Origin: Balneola vulgaris DSM 17893
GTDB lineage: Bacteria; Bacteroidota; Rhodothermia; Balneolales; Balneolaceae
DNA length: 64,000 bases
NCBI RefSeq assembly: GCF_000375465.1
Contig: NZ_AQXH01000001.1
Location: forward strand, 682,130-746,129
Direction of reading: 5' to 3'
Shown here: positions 55,302 to 63,052 of the stretch, piece after piece
How positions within the stretch are numbered: position 1 is the stretch's first letter
Layout: each line of letters begins with the position of its first letter
The notes under the pieces: model-generated
The model's database searches: none
What the model saw: the letters and a program-made list of their open reading frames with translations, nothing else
What the model was told of the DNA's origin: nothing
Made by a program: the position numbers and the translations under genes

Positions 55302-55309
55302 CAAATATA
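55302..55309 (-). promoter_or_regulatory. Possible -7 element of grpE-dnaJ (TATATTTG)
   Basis: Exact TAnnTTTG match on the minus strand, 40 bases upstream of the grpE ATG. The -33 partner is not clear at the expected spacing. Confidence 0.35.
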
Positions 55310-55358
55310 ATGCCACCAAAGATATGGAATATTGAGCGTGACATTCTTTCGGATTTAA

Positions 55359-55391
55359 ATAAAAAAAGCCTCGTCATTTCTGACGAGGCTT
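55359..55391 (-). terminator. Intrinsic terminator of the receptor-SGNH operon
   Basis: Perfect 11-bp stem AAGCCTCGTCA/TGACGAGGCTT with a 4-base loop; on the minus strand it is followed by TTTTTTT. It lies about 27 bases past the stop of the SGNH lipoprotein gene and upstream of grpE. Confidence 0.94.
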
Positions 55392-55417
55392 CCTTAGTAA
55401 AAATTGTGTATTTGATT

Positions 55418-56935
55418 TTACTGTGATTGCTCACTAGCGCAATCGCCAATACCACAAACTGTAACACTAGGCAATCCTAAAACATTAACTCTAGGAAGCT
55501 TAGCACCCCATTTGGCTTCGATCGTAGCAATAATTTCGTTTGCTAAAATACCGTTACCTCTTGGATTTGGATGGATACCATCAGTTGATAGTACTCCACT
55601 TGGTGCGAAATCGGCAGTTAGGTCAACACCATCAATAGTAATTCCTACTTCTTGGTCGCTGATACCAAATAAATCTGCAAAAGCACCTGTAGCTGCATTC
55701 GTATCATGTAAAACTAAACGATCACTGTTTGCACTAACTGCGGCTGCAATAATGCCATTGAAAGTTTGACGAGCTGTTTCGATTTCAACTTGCTCCTCTA
55801 CAATCAACACATATTGATCTTCCACTGCATCTTGTAAACCGTACGCGCCATCACCTAAATCTACCCCTAATATAGCTCCTAAAGAAAGGATAGCTAGATC
55901 AGTAGATTCTGATTGACGAAGATTTGGTAAACCTAATGCACTAAGATCTGTTAGTGTTTCATCTTCCATCACAAATGCATTCGCTCCTGCAGCAAAAGTA
56001 ATAGTTCGTCTGTCTTTTTCTGCTTGATCAATGAAACCTGCTTGTCTAGCTTGCTCAAGTCCGTTGTTGTAGTCTTCATAACCTGCATTTAAAGCTGCAG
56101 CAGTTTGAGCATCTAATGGGATAGCGTTATATGGAACCGCACGGAAGTACGCTGCGCCTAATAGTGGCGGGATATTCGTAACTACACCATCAGCCGTTGT
56201 ATTCGCCATCATGGTGTTGATTACCGCATTAAAACGAGTCTCAAAATCAGTTGTAGAAGTCAACAAACTTGAATTTGAAGCACCGCCAGCTGCGTACCCT
56301 AACACATCATTGTTACCAATCCACAAAGTGAAAAAGGTAGGTTGTGCTGCTGCCGCATCACCAATGATTGTTGAAGTACCAGGATCTGAAGCAAATCTAT
56401 AATAGAAGGTGCTTAATGCTGGGTTTGGGCTGCTCGCTACTAATAAGTCGCCAACGGTTACGCCTGGCACACCAAAGTTATGAACCGCTGGACCCGTATA
56501 TGCTGTTGGCACTTCACCGTTTATTGTTGGAGAAGGACCCGGAATACTGGTATCTAACTTAAAGCGTCCAAAGATAGTGTTTCCATCTGGGTTTGGACTT
56601 ACTGCCGTATTAAATCCATTTACTGAATTAATACTTGGTTGATTAAATGTAAGTCCACCATCTACAGCCGCAGAAAGTTCTGCTGCTATTAAATTAGGAA
56701 TCGAGTTGTTTTGCCCATTGTTATATAGAGCTGCATCCATATACCCTGCTGCAAGTGAGTTACCAATGGCAACGTATGTGCTAAAGTCAGCATCTCCAGA
56801 AGTATACTCTTCTGGTGTGGGCTGTGGATTTTCTTCGAGTCTATCATCAACTAAAGAATCTTCAATTCCTTCACACGACATAGCAAAAAAGCCAGCCGTA
56901 AGTAATACTAATATGCTTTTATTTAATTTATTCAT
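55418..56935 (-). CDS. SGNH-hydrolase-like lipoprotein (GNSL variant)
   Basis: A 505-residue protein with a lipoprotein signal ending FFAMSC. The SGNH blocks are present but altered: block I reads VAIGNSLAAGY (Asn in place of the Asp of GDS, Ser kept). Block III reads LWIGNNDVLGYA with the Asn and Asp. Block V reads DGIHPNPRGNGILAN with the Asp-His pair. It is much larger than simple SGNH enzymes, with a long insertion between blocks. It follows the TonB-dependent receptor by 14 bases, so it is probably an outer-membrane esterase or lipase working on a substrate imported or sensed by the receptor. The activity is inferred. Confidence 0.82.
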   Translation of the reverse strand: MNKLNKSILVLLTAGFFAMSCEGIEDSLVDDRLEENPQPTPEEYTSGDADFSTYVAIGNSLAAGYMDAALYNNGQNNSIPNLIAAELSAAVDGGLTFNQPSINSVNGFNTAVSPNPDGNTIFGRFKLDTSIPGPSPTINGEVPTAYTGPAVHNFGVPGVTVGDLLVASSPNPALSTFYYRFASDPGTSTIIGDAAAAQPTFFTLWIGNNDVLGYAAGGASNSSLLTSTTDFETRFNAVINTMMANTTADGVVTNIPPLLGAAYFRAVPYNAIPLDAQTAAALNAGYEDYNNGLEQARQAGFIDQAEKDRRTITFAAGANAFVMEDETLTDLSALGLPNLRQSESTDLAILSLGAILGVDLGDGAYGLQDAVEDQYVLIVEEQVEIETARQTFNGIIAAAVSANSDRLVLHDTNAATGAFADLFGISDQEVGITIDGVDLTADFAPSGVLSTDGIHPNPRGNGILANEIIATIEAKWGAKLPRVNVLGLPSVTVCGIGDCASEQSQ

Positions 56936-56949
56936 GGTATTTGCCTTCC

Positions 56950-59841
56950 TTAGTTCAAGAATTGATCAAAAGTTAGAGAGAAGTAGTAAATAGCACCCAT
57001 TTTTGGGTTACCGAATGAAGTCGTGTATCGTTCATTAAGAACATTACTACCACCAATTTTTAGAATGGTCTTAGCAGATGGAATCTTATAGCTCACTTGA
57101 GCATCAAGAGTACCATACGCTGGAACTACTCCGGCACCAAATGACGAATCCCAGAAGTAAGCATCTTGCCATCTGTATACCATGTTAAATCCAACATTTT
57201 CGATCACATTTCTGTTTTCTAGGCGAACGTTATATCTCCATTTTGGAGTGTTATAACTTGCTCTGAATCCTTGCTTAATCAAATCTTTTTCACTGATTAA
57301 GTCGTTGTAAGAAGCGTTACCACCTACTTTATATCCACCATCTAGTGAATACTCTAGGCTTACACCAAATCCTTGTGATTCAACATTACCATCGGCATTT
57401 ACATCGAATCCGTATTCCTGAGTTGGAACACCGCCGTTAATGATCTGGTCTTTACCTGAGTCACTATCCGCATCAAAAGAACCAGGATCATTGGTTAAAC
57501 CATTTGGTACCCCTTGAACGAACTGAATCTCAGCGATGAAATCTTTATACACACTGTAGTAATAGTAAGCATCTACAAATAGACGATCCGTTACTAATGC
57601 TTTGTAACCCACTTCATAAGTACTAATTTTCTCAGTTTTGAAGTCATCAAATTCAATAGGTACTAGTACTGCTCTGGCTTCAGCATCGGTACCGCCATTG
57701 TTAGCGATTTGACGAGCTGCCGCAACACTTTGTGCTTGGTACACAGTATTAGTTTCGAATCTATAACGATCTACTAAGTCTTTGTTACTACCAATTAGCA
57801 ATCGAGTTACTACATCAAGTTGAATGAACTGATCTTGAGTAGTTGGCATTCTAAATCCATTCTGATAAGAAACACGGAAGTTATGACGGTCGCCAACGGT
57901 ATAAATAGCTGCTACTCTTGGAGAGAACTGACCATCGAAGTATTCGTTTTTATCATAACGAACAGAAGCTGATAAATTTAATTTATCATCCATAAGGTTT
58001 TTAGAACCCTGTAAGTAAGCGCCCCACTCATTAATCTTATACTCATCGCCTGAATTGTTTAGTGCGAATAGAGTCGCTTCAGAGTTCAATGCGTATTGAC
58101 GGTAGTTAGCGCCACCAATGAGCTCTAAAGTCTGTGGGTCGATTACATTTGAGAAGTTGTAAAGACCTTCTACGTGGTACATGTCCGATTTATCAAGGAA
58201 ACGAGCACCACCATCAGCGATCGACGTAGCGCGCAGTTGTTTCTCTAGATTTTTGAAATTCTGTGTACCTGGCAAGTAATCTTGTTGGTTTGCAGTAGCC
58301 GATTGCTGTGCCGATGCATGAGCTTGCTCAACAGAAGCACCTTGTGAACGTGCATTTAAGAATGTTTGGAAGTACGGAGTTAGGTAAGCTACTTGGTTAA
58401 TACGAGTTGCTACCGTATTGGCTGCGTAAGAATCTCCTGCATCTTCTTGAGTGGTATAACCACGTAGGAAGAAATTCGGATTACGTAATTCCAACTTAGC
58501 AGTCCAAATATTGAAGTCATCCAATACAAAACGGTCGTTGGCTGTATACACTGTACTACCGAATCCAGTATTGTATTGAGCTAGAATCTCATAACTATCA
58601 TTTATACGGTAATGCAATGCCGCTCCAAGCTTTAAACTTTCTGTAGTGTTATCTACAAAAGAGCTCTCAGCAAAACCAGGAGCCGAAAAAGCGCCATCAC
58701 GGCCATCTGGTATTAGACTTCTTAATGCAGAAACTTGCGCAGCTTGAGCTTGCTCTTCTGGAGTGGCATTTGGATCATTTCCAGCTGCAATAACACCATC
58801 TGCAATACCGCCTAACGTGAATACATCATCACCGTAAATGTTTACACCATTGTAAACTCGAGCACCATTTCTTTCGGTAGCACCACGTTCAACAACACCT
58901 GCTACAAAACTTTGATCGCGAGAATCTTGTGCCACGAAATCTTGAGCTTTCAAATAGGAAGCAGTGAATTTATATGCAAACTTGTTGTTTACTGCGTTCG
59001 CATATCTTAAATCATATGATTGATACAATGATGGGTCTTCAACTTGGCTATCTACATGATTTACACCCAATTTGGTGTTGAATGAAAGTCCTTCATATTC
59101 AAATGGACTCTTACTGTTCATCAGTAAAATACCATTTAATGCGTTTGGTCCATATAGTGCTGAAGCCGCACCCGGAATTAATTCAGCTCCTTCAAGGTCT
59201 AATTCTGAGATACCTACAATGTTACCAACGGCGAAGTTTAAACCTGGAGCTTGGTTGTCAATACCATCAATGAGTTGAACAAAACGTGTGTTACCGTTAG
59301 AACCGAAACCACGTGTGTTAATCGACTTGAAAGTTAAACTCTGAGTACTGAAATCAACCCCTTTTAAATTCGAGATAGCATCATAAAAGTTGGTAGATGC
59401 TGAGTTTTGAATTTCAAGAATATCTAGTTTTTCAATCGATACGGGCGATTTTAAAATACTTTGTTCTACACGAGAAGCTGAAATTACAACCTCTTCTCCT
59501 AAAATCGTTTGCTCGTTTAAGCGAACAATGATATCGGTAGTATTTGAATTTGTTATTTCAAGTTCCTGCGACTGAAACCCTACTATTGTAAATACTAAGG
59601 TAAGTGGTGGATCTTGTTTAATAGTTAAGCTAAACCGGCCATCTGGATCGGTTGCAGTTCCTATTAATTTATTTTTTACTCGAATATTCACACCTGCGAG
59701 TGGTTCACCTTCAGCATCCGTTACTTGACCAGACACTTCTGTGACCGCCTCTGTAGATGGGATAGATGCATATGCCTGAGCGGCGTATGTAAATAATAGA
59801 GTCATACTTAAAGCAAGTATACATCGTATCGATTTACTCAT
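56950..59841 (-). CDS. TonB-dependent outer-membrane receptor
   Basis: A 963-residue protein. The signal peptide (LALSMTLLFTYAAQAYA) is followed by a carboxypeptidase-regulatory-like domain (VSGQVTDAEGEPLAGVNIRV, about 35-120). The plug domain follows (IQNSASTNFYDAISNLKGVD, LIDGIDNQAPGLNF and SALYGPNALNGILL). A 22-strand barrel then ends in aromatic residues (YYFSLTFDQFLN). It imports or senses large substrates through TonB. There is no SusD-like partner; instead an SGNH lipoprotein follows after 14 bases, suggesting uptake of lipid or an ester. The 240-base upstream gap contains a TTTG-N21-TACTGTTG promoter candidate on the minus strand (59913-59945). Confidence 0.95.
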   Translation of the reverse strand: MSKSIRCILALSMTLLFTYAAQAYASIPSTEAVTEVSGQVTDAEGEPLAGVNIRVKNKLIGTATDPDGRFSLTIKQDPPLTLVFTIVGFQSQELEITNSNTTDIIVRLNEQTILGEEVVISASRVEQSILKSPVSIEKLDILEIQNSASTNFYDAISNLKGVDFSTQSLTFKSINTRGFGSNGNTRFVQLIDGIDNQAPGLNFAVGNIVGISELDLEGAELIPGAASALYGPNALNGILLMNSKSPFEYEGLSFNTKLGVNHVDSQVEDPSLYQSYDLRYANAVNNKFAYKFTASYLKAQDFVAQDSRDQSFVAGVVERGATERNGARVYNGVNIYGDDVFTLGGIADGVIAAGNDPNATPEEQAQAAQVSALRSLIPDGRDGAFSAPGFAESSFVDNTTESLKLGAALHYRINDSYEILAQYNTGFGSTVYTANDRFVLDDFNIWTAKLELRNPNFFLRGYTTQEDAGDSYAANTVATRINQVAYLTPYFQTFLNARSQGASVEQAHASAQQSATANQQDYLPGTQNFKNLEKQLRATSIADGGARFLDKSDMYHVEGLYNFSNVIDPQTLELIGGANYRQYALNSEATLFALNNSGDEYKINEWGAYLQGSKNLMDDKLNLSASVRYDKNEYFDGQFSPRVAAIYTVGDRHNFRVSYQNGFRMPTTQDQFIQLDVVTRLLIGSNKDLVDRYRFETNTVYQAQSVAAARQIANNGGTDAEARAVLVPIEFDDFKTEKISTYEVGYKALVTDRLFVDAYYYYSVYKDFIAEIQFVQGVPNGLTNDPGSFDADSDSGKDQIINGGVPTQEYGFDVNADGNVESQGFGVSLEYSLDGGYKVGGNASYNDLISEKDLIKQGFRASYNTPKWRYNVRLENRNVIENVGFNMVYRWQDAYFWDSSFGAGVVPAYGTLDAQVSYKIPSAKTILKIGGSNVLNERYTTSFGNPKMGAIYYFSLTFDQFLN

Positions 59842-60081
59842 AATTCTAATCCTGATTTATTTATGTTATAGTCTTTTTGACCTCTTGATTTGCGCCTTCC
59901 AGAGCACGTAAACAACAGTATATCTCAATTTGTTGTTCTAGCAAAGAAACATCTGTTTAACCGATAATGCAAGAAGGATTGGTAAAATATTATTGATCTA
60001 AATATGATTTTGGTACTTAGATAATAACGTTTAAAAATTATATGATTAGTTTAGTGTCAAATCTATAATCCAACCTGATCA

Positions 60082-60762
60082 ATGAAATCAAAAAAACTTG
60101 TCCTTTTATTAATAGTTCTTGTTTACAATTTAGCATGTACAAAGCCACAAGAACAACCATTAAAATATCTAGCTTTGGGCGATTCCTACACAATAGGAGA
60201 AGCCGTTCCTGAAAATGGAAGATGGCCTGTACAATTAGTTGATTCCTTGCAATCTCATGATATTGAAATGAATAAACCAACCATCGTAGCTACAACGGGA
60301 TGGACCACCAATGAGTTACAAAAAGGCATTGATGAAGTTGAATTAGCCCCTCCTTATGATTTAGTGTCTTTATTGATTGGAGTGAATAATCAATACAGAG
60401 GGTATGATATAGAGATTTATAGAGAAGAGTTTAGAGCGCTTATTGAACAAAGCATAGAATTTGCTGGAGGAGACGCTACTAAGGTATTCGTGGTCTCTAT
60501 CCCTAATTATGGAGTAACTCCATTTGGGATGCAAAAAGGAGAAGAACAAATTCGCACGGAATTACTTGCATACGATGCAATGGCCGCTGAAATAGCCTTC
60601 GAGTACAACATCCCTTTTATTAACATCACACCCATTAGTGAAGGTGCCAAAACCGACTCCACATTAATAGCCTCAGATGAATTACACCCATCTGAAAAGC
60701 AATACACATTATGGGTTGAAGAAATTTTACCGATTGTAAAATCGAAGATTTCAGAATACTAG
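60082..60762 (+). CDS. SGNH/GDSL hydrolase lipoprotein
   Basis: A 226-residue lipoprotein (signal ends LVYNLAC) with all the SGNH blocks: YLALGDSYTIGEAVP (GDS, nucleophile Ser), a conserved Gly at VATTGWTTNEL, LIGVNNQYRG (Asn), and the Asp-His pair in SDELHPSEKQYTLW. It is a standard small esterase/lipase of unknown substrate. It is monocistronic with a separate lipoprotein gene (SIMPL) 52 bases downstream. Confidence 0.92.
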   Translation: MKSKKLVLLLIVLVYNLACTKPQEQPLKYLALGDSYTIGEAVPENGRWPVQLVDSLQSHDIEMNKPTIVATTGWTTNELQKGIDEVELAPPYDLVSLLIGVNNQYRGYDIEIYREEFRALIEQSIEFAGGDATKVFVVSIPNYGVTPFGMQKGEEQIRTELLAYDAMAAEIAFEYNIPFINITPISEGAKTDSTLIASDELHPSEKQYTLWVEEILPIVKSKISEY

Positions 60763-60814
60763 AAACATAATTCTTGAGTTAGAGTTAAAAAGTAAACCCT
60801 TAAAAACAAACGTT

Positions 60815-61501
60815 ATGTTGTCACGAATTTTTGTCTCACTAACCCTTTTAATTACACTTTTTGGATGTGCGTCTCATGCACAAAACCTCACTAATAATGG
60901 CAAAACTATTTCCATTAATATGACCTCGAATGAGTTAGTGGAAGCCGATTTAATTGTATTTAATATCAATATTAATGCTGAGGGAAACAGTCCTCAAGAA
61001 GCTTATCGCATTCATAAACAACGAGAAGAAGTACTAGCAGGATTACTATCTAAATTCGATATCGAGGAAAAAGAAATTCAGTTTCAGCCCATTCGAATTA
61101 ACAAAATGTATCGTGATAAAAATAAGACTTCCCAAACATCACAGTCGGTAACGGTAACTTTTTCGGATTTCGATATTTATGAAACCATTCAAGTGACCCT
61201 AATCGAAAATGGATTCGATTCCTTTAATGGTAAGTTCACCTCATCGATGCTAGAGGAAGGCAAAGAGCGTGCATTGGCCAAAGCCATTGATGCCGCTAAA
61301 GAAAAGGCTCAAACCATTGCAGATGCTTCTGGTGTTAAGCTGGGTACCATCACACAAATCAATTACTCTGACTACCAAATTGGTACGCCTCGATTTGCAG
61401 ATATGGAAACTAAAATGATGAGTGGTGCCCCTGATATGATGGACTTCTCACAAATGGTATCAGTATCGGCGAATATCTCGATAGTGTACTCTATTAATTA
61501 A
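60815..61501 (+). CDS. SIMPL (DUF541) domain lipoprotein
   Basis: A 228-residue protein with a signal ending LITLFGC, so probably a lipoprotein. The body matches the SIMPL domain: a strand pair KTISINMTSNELVEADLIVF, helix EAYRIHKQREEVLAGL, then RALAKAIDAAKEKAQTIADA followed by LGTITQINYSDY. SIMPL proteins form large oligomeric rings or channels and have been tied to oxidative stress and outer-membrane processes without a clear mechanism. It is followed by a bidirectional terminator. Confidence 0.88.
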   Translation: MLSRIFVSLTLLITLFGCASHAQNLTNNGKTISINMTSNELVEADLIVFNININAEGNSPQEAYRIHKQREEVLAGLLSKFDIEEKEIQFQPIRINKMYRDKNKTSQTSQSVTVTFSDFDIYETIQVTLIENGFDSFNGKFTSSMLEEGKERALAKAIDAAKEKAQTIADASGVKLGTITQINYSDYQIGTPRFADMETKMMSGAPDMMDFSQMVSVSANISIVYSIN

Positions 61502-61523
61502 CGGAACTTTAGTTCATATAAAA

Positions 61524-61560
61524 AAAAGCCTCGTAGCTCTATTGTTACGAGGCTTTTTTT
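61524..61560. terminator. Bidirectional terminator between SIMPL gene and tesA
   Basis: Perfect 12-bp stem AAAAGCCTCGTA/TACGAGGCTTTT with a 10-base loop, T-run on one strand and A-run on the other. It lies between two convergent genes. The core GCCTCGT/ACGAGGC is the same as in the terminator at 55359-55391. Confidence 0.94.
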
Positions 61561-61575
61561 ATGCGTACATCTGTC

Positions 61576-62193
61576 TTATTTCTTTAAAACCGGATACAAA
61601 TATTCCCAAACTGTTTCAGCAACAAGTTTATGTCCTTCTGCATTTGGGTGAATACCATCAGGGAGATTTAAATCTTCTTTACCCCCTACCTGTTCAAGAA
61701 TAAAAGGTATTAAAGGAAGCTCATTTTGCTGGGCCAATTCCACATATAGGTTCGAAAAATCCTTCGTGTATTCAATCCCCAAGTTAGGTGGTACCTGCAT
61801 CCCTGCAATAATTATTTGAATTGATGGATACTTAGCTTGGGCTTTATCAATGATGCCTTGAAGGTTCTTACGAGTATCAGACAAATCAATTCCCCTTAAC
61901 CCATCATTACCGCCTAACTCCAAAATCATTACATCAATTGGTCGTTGCAGCACCCAGTTAATTCTTCGAAGACCTCCCGCTGAAGTCTCCCCACTTAACC
62001 CTCCGTTAATCACCTTATACTCTAATCCGAGTTCATCAATTTTAGATTGAATATGAGCTGGGAAAGCTTCCGACTGCTCCAATCCATATCCAGCAGTGAT
62101 ACTATCTCCAAAAAATAAAATGGTCTTAGTATCTTGAGCATGGATATTGTTGGTAATAAAAAATGAGAAGATTAGTAGTACAAATAATTTCAT
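61576..62193 (-). CDS. tesA: Arylesterase/acyl-CoA thioesterase TesA-like SGNH hydrolase
   Basis: ATG 62193 gives 205 residues with signal peptide LFVLLIFSFFITNNIHAQ; upstream in-frame codons add a non-signal stretch and are not used. The SGNH blocks are LFFGDSITAGYGL (nucleophile Ser), GGLSGETSAGG, LELGGNDGLRG (Asn) and DGIHPNAEGH (Asp and His). This is the TesA/thioesterase I type, a periplasmic broad esterase. It is divergent from an ABC ATPase and permease, the same arrangement as tesA and ybbA-ybbP in E. coli, which supports the assignment. Confidence 0.93.
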   Translation of the reverse strand: MKLFVLLIFSFFITNNIHAQDTKTILFFGDSITAGYGLEQSEAFPAHIQSKIDELGLEYKVINGGLSGETSAGGLRRINWVLQRPIDVMILELGGNDGLRGIDLSDTRKNLQGIIDKAQAKYPSIQIIIAGMQVPPNLGIEYTKDFSNLYVELAQQNELPLIPFILEQVGGKEDLNLPDGIHPNAEGHKLVAETVWEYLYPVLKK

Positions 62194-62341
62194 TCTCTTT
62201 ATCGATAATAGGGTTTGGTAAAAATATGCTATTTGTTGTGAACAATATTGCAATGCTAACGTAGCAACCTTTTTATTAATTCCGGAATTAAAGTTCACTA
62301 TCAAAGTGTTCAGGTTTCAACTAAAATAAAGATCTTTCATT

Positions 62342-63052
62342 GTGTCTCATATACTTCAAGTAAAAAACCTATTCAGAACGTTTAAAAGTGGTTCAAAAAC
62401 ACTTACCGTAGTTAACGATTCAACTTTTGATATCCCCGAAGGTATCACCTGCGCAATTGTGGGCCCTTCTGGTAGTGGAAAAACAACTTTATTGGGATTA
62501 ACGGCGGGGCTTGATCGTCCAACTTCAGGAGATGTATTCTTAAATGGAATTCATTTAAATCCACTTAGCGAAGATGAGCGAGCCGAAGTAAGAAATAAAC
62601 ACGTAGGTTTTGTATTTCAGACTTTCCAACTAGTGCCTACCCTTACTGCTTTAGAAAATGTTATGGTTCCTCTTGAACTTAGAGGCGAAGCCACCAAGCA
62701 AGTACGAGAAAGAGCCATTGAGTTACTCACTGAGGTTGGCTTAGGTGATCGCGTTCACCATTACCCCAATCAATTATCAGGTGGTGAACAACAACGTGTA
62801 GCTGTTGCTCGTGCATTCATCAATAAGCCCAAAATTCTTTTTGCCGATGAACCTACTGGTAACTTAGATACCGAAACTGGGGAGCATATTGAAAATTTGA
62901 TCTTCAATTTGAACAAGCAAGAAGGAACCACACTCATCCTAGTTACGCACGATATGGAGCTTTCCGCAAAATGCGACCGCGTGATAAAAATCAAAAATGG
63001 TTGTATTGAAGCAGACTTTATGAATGAAGTAGAAACGGTGGATGTAGCGTGA
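62342..63052 (+). CDS. ybbA: ABC transporter ATP-binding protein, YbbA-like
   Basis: A 236-residue ATPase starting at GTG 62342. Walker A is GPSGSGKTTLL, the Q-loop is VGFVFQTFQLVPTLTALENV, the signature is LSGGEQQRVAVARAF, and Walker B is ILFADEPTGNLD, with the H-loop in LVTHD. The MacB/LolD-type Q-loop fits extrusion or lipoprotein-handling systems. Its stop (TGA) overlaps the start of the permease gene (GTGA), and the divergent tesA supports the YbbA name. No substrate is known. Confidence 0.94.
   Translation: MSHILQVKNLFRTFKSGSKTLTVVNDSTFDIPEGITCAIVGPSGSGKTTLLGLTAGLDRPTSGDVFLNGIHLNPLSEDERAEVRNKHVGFVFQTFQLVPTLTALENVMVPLELRGEATKQVRERAIELLTEVGLGDRVHHYPNQLSGGEQQRVAVARAFINKPKILFADEPTGNLDTETGEHIENLIFNLNKQEGTTLILVTHDMELSAKCDRVIKIKNGCIEADFMNEVETVDVA

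Noticed and set aside
61576-62304. Longer start of the TesA-like gene
   Set aside because: The extra 37 residues precede a good signal peptide at ATG 62193, so the longer form would bury the signal.
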